A stretch of DNA of 64,000 nt from Oceanisphaera marina (lineage in GTDB: Bacteria; Pseudomonadota; Gammaproteobacteria; Enterobacterales; Aeromonadaceae): the NCBI RefSeq assembly GCF_014643915.1, contig NZ_BMKE01000003.1, positions 124,001 to 188,000 of the forward strand. Direction: 5' to 3'. Positions 7,121 through 15,182 of this stretch are shown here, one piece after another (position 1 is the stretch's first letter; every line of letters begins with the position of its first letter). The notes beneath the pieces are model-generated. The model searched no databases. It worked only from the letters and a program-made list of their open reading frames with translations, and was not told the DNA's origin. The translations under genes were made by a program, and so were the position numbers.

Positions 7121-8425
7121 GTGAACAAGTCGTTATCCCCGTTTGATGTACTGGGCCTGGGTTTTATGACCTTTGCCTTTTTTCTGGGTGCCGGAAATAT
7201 CATATTTCCTCCCTTGGCAGGCTTTCTGGCCGGTGAAAACATCACCAGCGCCATGAGTGGCTTTTTGTTGACCGCCGTGGGGCTACCTCTGGTCACCCTG
7301 ATTGCGGCCGCCCTTGCCGGTGGCGGTTTGCCGACCATGGGCCGTTATTTGCCCACCGGTGTGGTGACGGTGATGGCCACCGCGATTTTTATTATTATCG
7401 GCCCCGCCTTTGCCGCCCCCCGCACCGGCCTGGTGGCCTATGAAATGGGCCTGAAGCCCTTTTTGCAGGATCCTTCCCAGTTCACCCTGACGCTGTTTAC
7501 CATCGGCTTTTTTGGCCTGGTGTTATTGTTGTCGTTGAATCAGGGGCAGTTGCTGGATGCTATTGGCAAGGTGCTGACGCCGATTCTGCTGCTGTTGCTG
7601 ATTGGCCTGGCGATTGCGGTATTTATCAGCCCTCAGGGAACTCAGCCAGAGGTCAACGAAGCCTATATGGCGCAGCCTTTCGTCAAGGGCTTCATCGAAG
7701 GCTATAACACCATGGATACCTTTGCCGCCCTGATGTTCGGCATGCTGATCCTGGATGTATTGCGCCAAAAGGGGGTGACCGACAAGCGTGCCCAGTCTCG
7801 TTATTTGATGATAGCGGCGCTGATAGCGGCGGCTGGCCTGGGCTTTGTGTATGTCTCGCTGTTTATTCTGGGCGGTACCAGCCTGGGCGTGGTGGAGTCG
7901 GCAAATAATGGCGGCGAGATCATCAGCGCGTATGTGTTGTCGTTGTTTGGCGCCCCTGGTTTGTGGATTCTGGCTGCCATCGTATCGCTGGCCTGTATCA
8001 CCACTGCTGTGGGACTGGTTTCGGCCTGTGCCGATTATTTTCATCGTTTAACCGGCAAGGGTAGCTACCGTGTTTGGGTAGTGATTAATGCGCTGGCCTG
8101 CATGCTGGTAGCCAATGTGGGGCTGAACACCTTGATTACGGTGTCCATTCCGGTGCTGGTGGCCTTTTATCCGGTGGCCGTCGCCCTGGTGCTGGCCACC
8201 TATTTGCGGCCCTTGATGCGAGCCCCGGTATTTGCCTTTCGCTTGACGCTGGCGGTGGCGCTGGTGTTTGGTTTAATCGACGGCATGCAGGCAGCCGGCC
8301 TGAACATGAGCGCCTTCCACTTGCTGCCCATGTTCGATATCGGCATGGCCTGGGTACTGCCCACCTGTGTCGCCGTCGCGATTGGCCTCGGCATGCCAGC
8401 CCCTCGCCAGCAAGTTACGGCATAA
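7121..8425 (+). CDS. brnQ: LIV-II branched-chain amino acid:cation symporter BrnQ
   Basis: Inner-membrane carrier for Leu, Ile and Val driven by Na+ or H+. 434 residues with about twelve hydrophobic segments. The opening LGLGFMTFAFFLGAGNIIFPP is the family signature. The GTG at 7121 is chosen because GAGG sits 6 bp before it and gives an N-terminus like E. coli BrnQ; ATG at 7109 or 7094 in frame are alternatives. The upstream region has a CGTTTG/CAAACG hairpin at 7066-7081 but no recognised riboswitch. A strong terminator follows, so it is monocistronic. Confidence 0.92.
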   Translation: MNKSLSPFDVLGLGFMTFAFFLGAGNIIFPPLAGFLAGENITSAMSGFLLTAVGLPLVTLIAAALAGGGLPTMGRYLPTGVVTVMATAIFIIIGPAFAAPRTGLVAYEMGLKPFLQDPSQFTLTLFTIGFFGLVLLLSLNQGQLLDAIGKVLTPILLLLLIGLAIAVFISPQGTQPEVNEAYMAQPFVKGFIEGYNTMDTFAALMFGMLILDVLRQKGVTDKRAQSRYLMIAALIAAAGLGFVYVSLFILGGTSLGVVESANNGGEIISAYVLSLFGAPGLWILAAIVSLACITTAVGLVSACADYFHRLTGKGSYRVWVVINALACMLVANVGLNTLITVSIPVLVAFYPVAVALVLATYLRPLMRAPVFAFRLTLAVALVFGLIDGMQAAGLNMSAFHLLPMFDIGMAWVLPTCVAVAIGLGMPAPRQQVTA

Positions 8426-8445
8426 GGTATTGAACATTCAAACGT

Positions 8446-8472
8446 AAAAAGGGGCGCTAGGCGCCCCTTTTT
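8446..8472 (+). terminator. Intrinsic terminator after brnQ
   Basis: AAAAAGGGGCGC pairs perfectly with GCGCCCCTTTTT around a TAG loop; a textbook terminator, symmetrical enough to act in both directions. Confidence 0.92.
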
Positions 8473-8496
8473 AATGGTTAGCTACTACCAGACAGA

Positions 8497-8612
8497 CTGT
8501 TTTTTAGTCACAAGTTACTTAGCCAGTAAATAATGCACAGAGTCGGATGAGGCTATCCCAGCGGCCTCTTTTCTCTCATTCAACAGCTTACTGATTTGTG
8601 ACTAAATGACAG
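8497..8612. mobile_element. 116-bp deletion derivative of the Tn5-like MITE, copy 2
   Basis: The left end CTGTTTTTTAGTCACAAGT and the right end, read inverted as CTGTCATTTAGTCACAA, are decayed versions of the copy-1 termini. The left 60 bp (TAAATAATGCACAGAG, then GAGGCTATCCCAGC) match copy 3, while the right 35 bp (TCAACAGCTTAC then TTGTGACTAA) match copy 1. The flanks CCAGACAGA and CCAGTCCCT share only five of nine positions, so the target duplication has decayed. The block between brnQ and fldB holds nothing else but the brnQ terminator. Confidence 0.75.
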
Positions 8613-8653
8613 CCAGTCCCTAGCCTGCTCTCATCACTCTTTACGGCCGCCAA

Positions 8654-9169
8654 TTACAGCGCGGAAATTTCTTCCAGCAGCTGTGCGACCCAGCTTTCGA
8701 TGCGGGGATCTGTGTCGTCGTACTGGTTGGCTTCATCCAGAGACAGGCCCACAAAGTAGTCACCGTCGGCGGTGAGTGCCTTGGACGCCTCAAATTCATA
8801 ACCTTTGTTGGGCCAGTAGCCGACCAGGGTAGCCCCCCGGGCCGCGACCTTGTCGTGCAGCAACCCCAGCGCATCCTGGAACCATTCGCCATAGCCCAGC
8901 TGATCACCCATGCCAAACAGCGCCACTACGTGGCCTTCCAGATTGAGGCTGTCTATGTCGTCCCAGTGGGACTCCCAGTCTTCCTGCAGTTCGCCAAAAT
9001 CCCAGGTGGAAATGCCGAAAATCAGAATCGGGTAGTCTTGGGCGCGCGAGAGCGGCACATCCTTGATATTATGCAAATCGACCAGGTCGGCTCCGAGCTG
9101 GTTACCAATTTTTTCGGCGGCTATCTCGGTATAGCAGGTGGTTGAGCCGTAAAATAAACCGATATTCAT
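8654..9169 (-). CDS. fldB: Flavodoxin FldB
   Basis: Long-chain FMN-binding electron carrier. 171 residues beginning [15 protein letters not shown], where the GSTTCYTE loop binds the FMN phosphate. The 50s loop [12 protein letters not shown] and 90s loop [12 protein letters not shown] carry the aromatic residues that sandwich the isoalloxazine ring. The closing segment with [14 protein letters not shown] and sequence similarity favour FldB over FldA. It is divergent from xerD, the same arrangement as in E. coli, with 74 bp between starts. Confidence 0.93.
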   Translation of the reverse strand: MNIGLFYGSTTCYTEIAAEKIGNQLGADLVDLHNIKDVPLSRAQDYPILIFGISTWDFGELQEDWESHWDDIDSLNLEGHVVALFGMGDQLGYGEWFQDALGLLHDKVAARGATLVGYWPNKGYEFEASKALTADGDYFVGLSLDEANQYDDTDPRIESWVAQLLEEISAL

Positions 9170-9243
9170 GGGATTCCGTTATCGCTTCAGACAATGGAAC
9201 TATCATAACAGAAGCTTTTCTGTGAGCAGAGCCTGGAGTAGTG

Positions 9244-10131
9244 ATGAGTTATCCGTTAGTCGAGCAGTTTGTAGATGCCCTTTGGCTGGAAAAGGGGCTG
9301 TCGGATAATACGCTGGCGTCTTATCGCAGCGACCTGTCGCATTTTGCCGTCTGGCTGGACAACACCGGCAACAGCTTGCTGGCGGTAGACGGCCTGACCT
9401 TGCAGCAGTATCTGGCGCATCGGCTCGATTTGGGCTTCAAGGCCAGCAGCACGGCACGCATGCTCAGCGTGTTGCGGCGGTTTTTTCAGTATCTGCACCG
9501 CGAACAGTTGCGAGATGACGACCCCAGTATCCTGATTGCCGGGCCCAAGCTGCCCAAGCGGCTACCCAAAGATCTGAGTGAACAACAGGTGTTGAACCTG
9601 CTGCAAGCCCCCGAGGTGGAAGATCCGCTGGAGTTGCGCGATAAGGCCATGCTGGAACTATTGTATGCTACCGGCCTGCGGGTGACCGAACTGGTGAGCC
9701 TGTCGATGGAAAGCATCAGCCTGCGCCAGGGGCTGGTGCGGGTCACGGGCAAGGGTAACAAGGAACGCCTGGTGCCCATGGGCGAAGAGGCACTGCACTG
9801 GTTGACCCTGTACCTTAAAGAGGCGCGTGCCAGCCTGTTGGGCGAACAGCCCTCGGATGTGGTGTTTCCGTCGCGCCGGGCACGGCAGATGACCCGACAA
9901 ACCTTCTGGCATCGTATTAAGTTGTACGCCCAGCGCGCCGGTATCAACGGTGATTTATCGCCTCACACCTTGCGCCACGCCTTTGCCACTCACCTGCTGA
10001 ACCACGGTGCCGACTTGCGGGTGGTACAAATGCTGCTCGGCCATTCCGACCTGTCCACCACCCAGATTTATACCCACGTCGCCACCCACCGCCTCAACGC
10101 CCTGCATGAAGAGCACCACCCCCGTGGATAA
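9244..10131 (+). CDS. xerD: Site-specific tyrosine recombinase XerD
   Basis: Works with XerC at dif, under FtsK control, to resolve chromosome dimers. 295 residues from the ATG at 9244, which has GGAG at 9235-9238; the GTG at 9241 is too close. The N-terminal SAM-like core-binding domain spans about 1-85. The catalytic set is complete: Arg146 (ATGLRVTE), Lys170, His241 and Arg244 (HTLRH), His267 and nucleophile Tyr276. E. coli has dsbC between xerD and recJ; here only 189 bp separate them. Confidence 0.96.
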   Translation: MSYPLVEQFVDALWLEKGLSDNTLASYRSDLSHFAVWLDNTGNSLLAVDGLTLQQYLAHRLDLGFKASSTARMLSVLRRFFQYLHREQLRDDDPSILIAGPKLPKRLPKDLSEQQVLNLLQAPEVEDPLELRDKAMLELLYATGLRVTELVSLSMESISLRQGLVRVTGKGNKERLVPMGEEALHWLTLYLKEARASLLGEQPSDVVFPSRRARQMTRQTFWHRIKLYAQRAGINGDLSPHTLRHAFATHLLNHGADLRVVQMLLGHSDLSTTQIYTHVATHRLNALHEEHHPRG

Positions 10132-10135
10132 GGAT

Positions 10136-10246
10136 GTGAAGAGTGAAGAGTAATGGGTGAAGGGGATGACATAACACTGGCGACTGAAGATAATGCCAGG
10201 CTTGGGGTTATTTTAAATATCGTCCTCTTTATGCTTCACCCTTCAC
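10136..10246 (+). repeat. GTGAAGR 7-bp-periodic array after xerD, with facing arm
   Basis: Four bp after the xerD stop the sequence reads GTGAAGA GTGAAGA GTAATGG GTGAAGG (10136-10163). The complementary arm CTTCACCCTTCAC lies at 10234-10246, leaving a 70-bp spacer. RNA from this stretch could fold into a long imperfect hairpin. Related arrays follow ygfX, nadB and doeC. The rest of the xerD-recJ gap holds no gene. Confidence 0.75.
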
Positions 10247-10320
10247 TGACTTCAAGCGCCGTTGCAAATTTCACGCATGGCGGTTAGTGTTGCCTTCCTG
10301 TTTAAATAACCAGTACCTGC

Positions 10321-12066
10321 ATGCCAGCTACCAATATGACTCCTTCTCGATTAGCCATTCGGCGCCGTGTGAGCGCACCTCATCAGTTACCTACGGATTT
10401 ATCGCCGATTATACAGCGGCTGTATGCCAGCCGTGGCGTGGTGCGGGCGGAACAGCTTGACCTGACTGCCAGGGCCTTGCTCAAGCCGGGATTCAAGGGC
10501 ATGAACGAGGCGGTACGGATCCTCGAGCAAGCCATGGCGGCGCAGCGCAATATCGTGATCGTGGGCGATTTTGACTGTGATGGTGCCACCAGCTCGGCGC
10601 TGATGGTACATGGCTTGCGGGCCATGGGGGCCAAACATGTGGATTATCTGGTGCCCAATCGCTTCGACTATGGCTACGGGCTCAGCCCGCAAGTGGTGGA
10701 GGAAGTGGCCAAGCTGAATGGTGAGCTGCTGATTACCGTGGATAACGGTATTTCCAGCCACGCCGGGGTGGCCGCCGCCAATGCGCTGGGCATGCAGGTG
10801 ATTGTCACCGACCATCACCTGCCCGGCGAGGTACTCCCCGACGCCGCCGCCATCGTCAATCCCAATCAGCATGACTGTGACTTTCCGTCCAAGAATCTGG
10901 CCGGGGTGGGGGTGGCGTTTTATCTGTTGCTGGCGCTGCGCGCGGCACTCACCGAGCATGGCTGGTTTGAAGGGCAGGGCATCACCGCCCCCAACATGGG
11001 CGAATACCTGGACTTGGTGGCACTGGGTACGGTGGCCGACGTGGTGGCGCTGGATGCCAATAATCGGGTATTGGTGCATCAGGGATTGCAGCGTATGCGT
11101 GCCGGTCGGTTGCGGCCCGGCATTCAGGCGCTGATAGACATATCGGGGCGTAACCAGTCACGGCTGGTGGCCAGCGATCTCGGTTTTGCACTGGGCCCAC
11201 GGCTGAATGCGGTAGGACGGCTGGACGATATGTCGATGGGTGTCGCCTGCCTGCTCAGTGAAAACCTTGATGAAGCGCGCAAGCTGGCAGCCATGATGGA
11301 CGACCTTAACCGCGAGCGTAAGGCAATAGAAGCCAGCATGCAGCATGAAGCGCTGGCCAGCCTCACCAAGGTGCAGATCAGTGATGGCGAATTGCCCAGT
11401 GGTTTGGTGCTGCATCAGGATGATTGGCATCAAGGCGTGGTCGGCCTGGTGGCCTCGCGCATCAAGGAGCGTTATTACCGACCCGTTATCGCCTTTGCCG
11501 AAGCCGGAGACGATGAGCTGAAAGGCTCGGGGCGCTCCATTCCCGGCGTTCACCTGCGGGATCTGCTGGAAGCGGTGGATCGCCAGCATCCCGGCTTGAT
11601 AGACAAATTTGGTGGCCATGCCATGGCGGCGGGTTTGTCTTTGCGCAAAGCGGCTTTGGCCCCCTTCAAGGCGGCATTTGAACGCACCGTTAACGAGTGG
11701 GTGAGTCCGGAATTACTGGCTGGCGAAATTCTAAGTGATGGCGAGCTGACCGCCACCGAGTTGACCCTGTCCCTGGCCGAGCAGTTGCGCTTTGCCGGCC
11801 CCTGGGGGCAGGCGTTTCCCGAACCCTTGTTCGATGGTGACTTTAGAATTATCAAGCAGCGTTTGGTGGGCGAAAAACACCTGAAGCTGGTGCTCAGCGC
11901 GGATGAAGGCCGCACCCTGATTGATGCCATTGCCTTTAACGTGGATTTGGCGGTGTGGCCCAATGCCGGTATCAACAAGGTGCAACTGGTGTACAAGCTG
12001 GATGTCAACGAATGGCAGGGCAAGCAGTCACTGCAGCTGCTGGTGGAAAAAATCGCCCCGCTTTAA
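10321..12066 (+). CDS. recJ: Single-stranded-DNA-specific 5'-3' exonuclease RecJ
   Basis: DHH-family nuclease used in RecF-pathway recombination and mismatch repair. 581 residues, close to E. coli RecJ. Catalytic aspartates and histidines sit in GDFDCDGATSSAL (about 80-92), TVDNGISSHAG, VTDHHLPGE (about 161-169) and VALGTVADVV. The DHHA1 half shows GSGRSIPGVHLRD and KFGGHAMAAG, followed by the OB-type C-terminal domain. The start is uncertain: ATG at 10321 or 10336, neither with a clear ribosome-binding site. It is normally followed by prfB-lysS; here a cytochrome c, a DUF2892 gene and a chemoreceptor intervene. Confidence 0.95.
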   Translation: MPATNMTPSRLAIRRRVSAPHQLPTDLSPIIQRLYASRGVVRAEQLDLTARALLKPGFKGMNEAVRILEQAMAAQRNIVIVGDFDCDGATSSALMVHGLRAMGAKHVDYLVPNRFDYGYGLSPQVVEEVAKLNGELLITVDNGISSHAGVAAANALGMQVIVTDHHLPGEVLPDAAAIVNPNQHDCDFPSKNLAGVGVAFYLLLALRAALTEHGWFEGQGITAPNMGEYLDLVALGTVADVVALDANNRVLVHQGLQRMRAGRLRPGIQALIDISGRNQSRLVASDLGFALGPRLNAVGRLDDMSMGVACLLSENLDEARKLAAMMDDLNRERKAIEASMQHEALASLTKVQISDGELPSGLVLHQDDWHQGVVGLVASRIKERYYRPVIAFAEAGDDELKGSGRSIPGVHLRDLLEAVDRQHPGLIDKFGGHAMAAGLSLRKAALAPFKAAFERTVNEWVSPELLAGEILSDGELTATELTLSLAEQLRFAGPWGQAFPEPLFDGDFRIIKQRLVGEKHLKLVLSADEGRTLIDAIAFNVDLAVWPNAGINKVQLVYKLDVNEWQGKQSLQLLVEKIAPL

Positions 12067-12070
12067 CCTT

Positions 12071-12147
12071 CGCCGCACGCTTTACGCCATACGCTGTAAG
12101 CCAGAATCAAACATCCGAGTTTGTCTTTAGCTTACGGCGTACAGCGT
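12071..12147 (+). repeat. TACG-type 7-bp-periodic array after recJ, with facing arm
   Basis: Just after the recJ stop the text runs CGCCGCA CGCTTTA CGCCATA CGCTGTA (12071-12098), exact 7-bp phase with CGC...A fixed. The facing arm CTTACGG CGTACAG CGTATTA is at 12131-12151. The two arms can pair around a 30-bp spacer. Confidence 0.7.
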
Positions 12148-12178
12148 ATTAATAGTGTCATGACAATATTAAATACCA

Positions 12179-12505
12179 TTACAGCTGGCTGTAATGAGCC
12201 GCAATATCGGCAATATCCTGGTCGCTCAGGTTGGCTGCCTGTGGGGTCATCATGGCGGCCATACCTGCTGTACGTTCACCTGCTCGATAGGCTTTGAGTG
12301 CGCTTTCAATGTCGGCGGCTGCTTTGCCGGCAAGCTGTGGGTAGATATCGACCGTCGGCTTGCCTTCCGGGCCATGACAGGCAGCACAGGCCGTAACTTT
12401 ACCGGCACCAGCCGTGGCATCACCTGCCGCATTCGCCAGGCCAGAGTGCGCCATGACTCCCAGTAATGCGACCCCAACAAAGCCGCTTCTCCATTTATTC
12501 GACAT
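12179..12505 (-). CDS. Periplasmic monohaem cytochrome c (c553/c4-like)
   Basis: 108-residue precursor with a signal peptide ending near ANA at 26, a single haem site CAACH at about 40-44, and a C-terminal methionine-rich segment GMAAMMTPQAANLS that supplies the distal Met ligand. This is the small class-I cytochrome that shuttles electrons in the periplasm to terminal oxidases or other reductases. It is divergent from a DUF2892 gene, and the shared 239-bp region contains an FNR/Anr-type box, suggesting oxygen-responsive control. The exact redox partner cannot be told from sequence. Confidence 0.88.
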   Translation of the reverse strand: MSNKWRSGFVGVALLGVMAHSGLANAAGDATAGAGKVTACAACHGPEGKPTVDIYPQLAGKAAADIESALKAYRAGERTAGMAAMMTPQAANLSDQDIADIAAHYSQL

Positions 12506-12609
12506 AGTGCTTCCTTCTTGGTGGCAGAGCCTCGATAACCGATACCTATGATGATCAAGAATCTATTGAGTCCTGGTGTGGACAGTAGTGCACACGGCGA
12601 TTCACGCCA

Positions 12610-12623
12610 TTGATCCCGGTCAA
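12610..12623. promoter_or_regulatory. FNR/Anr-type binding site between cytochrome c and DUF2892 genes
   Basis: TTGATCCCGGTCAA is a full match to the TTGAT-N4-RTCAA dyad used by FNR, Anr and Dnr regulators. It lies 105 bp upstream of the cytochrome start and 122 bp upstream of the DUF2892 start, so either or both may be controlled by oxygen or NO. Confidence 0.55.
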
Positions 12624-12744
12624 GATTACAGCGAAAGTACCCGGCTTCCCGCGCTCTTGTGTGTTTGTATCACTGTTTTTGGCAGCGCCAAGATCCAGAA
12701 GCATGACTAAGCTTGAACCATGGCTCAATCGCGGGAGAACACAG

Positions 12745-12933
12745 GTGGCAGTCAATATGGGGACTCTGGATCGGATTTTGCGCGCTGTAGTGGGGGCGGT
12801 GTTAATTGCACTGGTCTTTGTGGGGCCGCAAACGGCCTGGGGCTGGCTGGGCGCCATTTTGCTGGTCACCGCCTTTACGGGCGTATGCCCGGCGTATTCC
12901 ATGCTTGGCATTAAAACCTGCAAGACGAAATAG
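12745..12933 (+). CDS. DUF2892 family small inner-membrane protein
   Basis: 62-residue protein starting at GTG 12745 with GGGAG 7 bp before it. The sequence NMGTLDRILRAVVGAVLIAL, a second hydrophobic stretch WGWLGAILLVTAFTG, then CPAYSMLGIKTCKTK, is the full DUF2892 pattern (two short membrane helices and two cysteines). The family resembles the membrane part of YgaP rhodaneses and often lies near redox or sulphur genes; its function is not established. The open frame extends upstream to 12610, but family length supports the short form. Confidence 0.8.
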   Translation: MAVNMGTLDRILRAVVGAVLIALVFVGPQTAWGWLGAILLVTAFTGVCPAYSMLGIKTCKTK

Positions 12934-13027
12934 GATTTCGCGGCCAACCAATCCTAAATACACTATTTGCCGTCCGAGGCTTCCGTTCTTGGTGCTGTGG
13001 AGCAGCATGCTGTCATGACCGCAGAAT

Positions 13028-13060
13028 AAAAACAGGGAGCAGAATTGCTCCCTGTTTTTA
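13028..13060. terminator. Bidirectional intrinsic terminator
   Basis: AACAGGGAGCA (13031-13041) pairs perfectly with TGCTCCCTGTT (13046-13056) around GAAT, with A-rich sequence before and T-rich after. It separates the convergent DUF2892 and chemoreceptor genes. Confidence 0.9.
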
Positions 13061-13107
13061 TTATTGTTGGCCAAGATGTGGCTTACTCTGCGTTACACGC
13101 CACTCTG

Positions 13108-14988
13108 TTAAAGGATAAAGGCGCTGACCAGTCCGTTCAGCTCACCTGCCTGCTTGTGCAAGTCTTTCGACTGGGCGAGAGATTGCTGGGCGTCGCTGGC
13201 CAGTTCATCGGCCACATCCTTGATAGCGGTGGTGTTCTGGGTGATTTCACCCGTCACCTGGCTCTGCTCTTCGGCGGCGGTGGCAATCTGGCTGGCCATG
13301 TCCGAAATCAGGCTGACGGCGGTGGTGATCTCGGTCAGCGCCTCGGCGGCGGCGTCTGCATCTTCCACACTCAGCTCGGCTAGATTGCGGCTGGTTTCCA
13401 TCAATTGCACGGCTTCTTTGGTGGCCTGTTGCAGGGTGGTGATGGTTTCCTGAATTTCTTCGGTCGACTTGTGGGTGCGCTGTGACAACACGCGCACTTC
13501 GTCGGCCACCACCGCAAATCCTCGACCCTGCTCACCGGCTCGCGCCGCTTCTATGGCGGCGTTAAGCGCCAACAGGTTGGTTTGTTCGGCAATGCCCTGA
13601 ATGGTCGACAAGACGCTCGATATTTCCTTGGCATGCAAGTCCAGTCGCTGGATCACGCCGGCGGCCTGAATCATCTCTTGGGACAGCGAATGAATGGAGT
13701 CGCGGGTTTTATTCACCTGCTGTTTGCCGTGGGCGGTGCTGCTGCTCGACTGCTGAGCGGCGGTGGCGGTTTGTTCGGCGTTATTGGCAATTTCATGAGT
13801 CGCCGACGCCATTTCGGTGACGGCGGTGGCCACCATGGTCACTTCTTGTTGCTGGCGACCCAGTTCGGTGACGGTTTGGTTGGCGCGTACCGAGGCCTGT
13901 TCGGCATTGCTGCCCAGATATTCCGCCTGGCTGCGGATCTGGCTGATCAATTCGGCCTGACTGCCCACAAAACGGTTGAAGTTGGTGGCCAGCATACCGA
14001 CTTCATCCTGGCTCTGGATCTCGATGCGTCGGGTTAAGTCGCCCCGGCCACCGGCAATTTGCGCCAATGCCTGAGAAACGCGCAGCAAGGGCGCAAGCAG
14101 CCATTGCACCAGCAGGCTGATCAATATGGCTGCCACCACCACGACCAGGGTCGCAATGCCCAGCTGTTGCAATAACATGGGCGCGAGCGGCGCTTCCAGT
14201 GCGGCTTTGTCCAGAATCATCAGCATCTGCCAATCGGTACCGGGCACGGCCTGGCTATACACCAGTTTGTGCTCACCGTTGAGCTCTACCGGGTGAATGT
14301 GCTCGCTTTGCTGCCATTTGCTTTGATTGGCAACGGTAATCTCGTTATCGATTCTGCTGGCTGGCTGCAGGATCATCGACTGATCATGGTAGGCGATGAT
14401 GGTGCCATCCTTGCTCAGCATCATGGCATAGCCTTTGGCCGGTAATTTTACGGCATTAACATCTTTGATCAGCTGGCTGATGCCGACGTCGCCGCCGATC
14501 ACACCAGAGATCTGGCCATAACTGCGTACCGGCTCAGCCAGGGTCACGACCGTGCCCAGGCCGGTGGCGTCTTCGTAAGGCGAGGTAATAATGGCCTGAT
14601 TTTCTGCCATTGCCTGCTGATACCAGGGGCGGCTGCGTGGGTCATACCCGGTACGATCGATACCGGGGTCATCATCATACATAACGCCGTCTTTGGTGCC
14701 AAAGTAGCTCAGCTGAAAACCGCCGGCTTGCTTGGCTTGTTGCAGGGCGGGCAGACGCGCCTGCTCCAGCTGTTGGGCGGCGGCCGTCAGCATGCCTTGG
14801 CGGATCTGGAACCAGCGAGTGACTTTTTCGGCTTCGCGCTCGCCCAGGCTGGCGACCAGGGTTTCACTGTCTTCATACAATCGGGCTTTCATATTGTGAA
14901 AGCTGATGGTGCTGAGGGCCGTTACCGTGACGATAATGGCGACAATGAAACTCAATAGAATCTTATGCTTTAATTTTAGTTTATTCAT
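13108..14988 (-). CDS. Methyl-accepting chemotaxis protein with periplasmic Cache domain
   Basis: 626-residue chemoreceptor. Membrane helix at about 10-30, a periplasmic dCache-type sensor to about 275 ([13 protein letters not shown] and [20 protein letters not shown] are typical of amino-acid-sensing dCache domains), a second membrane helix at about 277-297, HAMP, then the signalling coiled coil with the hairpin tip [20 protein letters not shown] and [13 protein letters not shown]. It passes attractant signals through CheW to CheA. A FliA-type promoter lies 32-58 bp upstream. It interrupts the recJ-prfB neighbourhood known from E. coli, so it may be a local insertion. Ligand unknown; amino acids are a guess. 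Confidence 0.94.
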   Translation of the reverse strand: MNKLKLKHKILLSFIVAIIVTVTALSTISFHNMKARLYEDSETLVASLGEREAEKVTRWFQIRQGMLTAAAQQLEQARLPALQQAKQAGGFQLSYFGTKDGVMYDDDPGIDRTGYDPRSRPWYQQAMAENQAIITSPYEDATGLGTVVTLAEPVRSYGQISGVIGGDVGISQLIKDVNAVKLPAKGYAMMLSKDGTIIAYHDQSMILQPASRIDNEITVANQSKWQQSEHIHPVELNGEHKLVYSQAVPGTDWQMLMILDKAALEAPLAPMLLQQLGIATLVVVVAAILISLLVQWLLAPLLRVSQALAQIAGGRGDLTRRIEIQSQDEVGMLATNFNRFVGSQAELISQIRSQAEYLGSNAEQASVRANQTVTELGRQQQEVTMVATAVTEMASATHEIANNAEQTATAAQQSSSSTAHGKQQVNKTRDSIHSLSQEMIQAAGVIQRLDLHAKEISSVLSTIQGIAEQTNLLALNAAIEAARAGEQGRGFAVVADEVRVLSQRTHKSTEEIQETITTLQQATKEAVQLMETSRNLAELSVEDADAAAEALTEITTAVSLISDMASQIATAAEEQSQVTGEITQNTTAIKDVADELASDAQQSLAQSKDLHKQAGELNGLVSAFIL

Positions 14989-15019
14989 TTTTGATATTCG
15001 GCTGCGGGGGTTGCTAGCA

Positions 15020-15046
15020 ATATCGACCGCTGTTAATGAAACTTTA
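15020..15046 (-). promoter_or_regulatory. FliA (Sigma28) promoter of the chemoreceptor gene
   Basis: On the reverse strand TAAAGTTT (15046-15039), an 11-bp spacer, then GTCGATAT (15027-15020). The consensus is TAAAGTTT-N11-GCCGATAA: the -35 is perfect, six of eight -10 bases match, and the spacing is exact. The transcript would start some 20-25 bp before the ATG. Confidence 0.75.
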
Positions 15047-15182
15047 ACTGAATTTTAATATCGCTGGCGTGACAAAATGTAGCCACTCCCTACTGCGTTT
15101 GTGCTCGGCTTTCGGTAGAATCAAGCTCTTGATGTTGGCGCAACGCCACATACACTCAGTACAATAGAGAGTCATTTGACCC

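Noticed and set aside
10298-10313. LexA-like box CTGTTTAAATAACCAG before recJ
   Set aside because: One mismatch in the core half-site (CCAG for ACAG) and recJ is not a usual SOS gene; too weak without genome-wide comparison.
13108-14988. Whole recJ-prfB insert as a genomic island
   Set aside because: The cytochrome, DUF2892 and chemoreceptor genes have normal composition, no mobility genes and no flanking repeats; a local rearrangement is enough.
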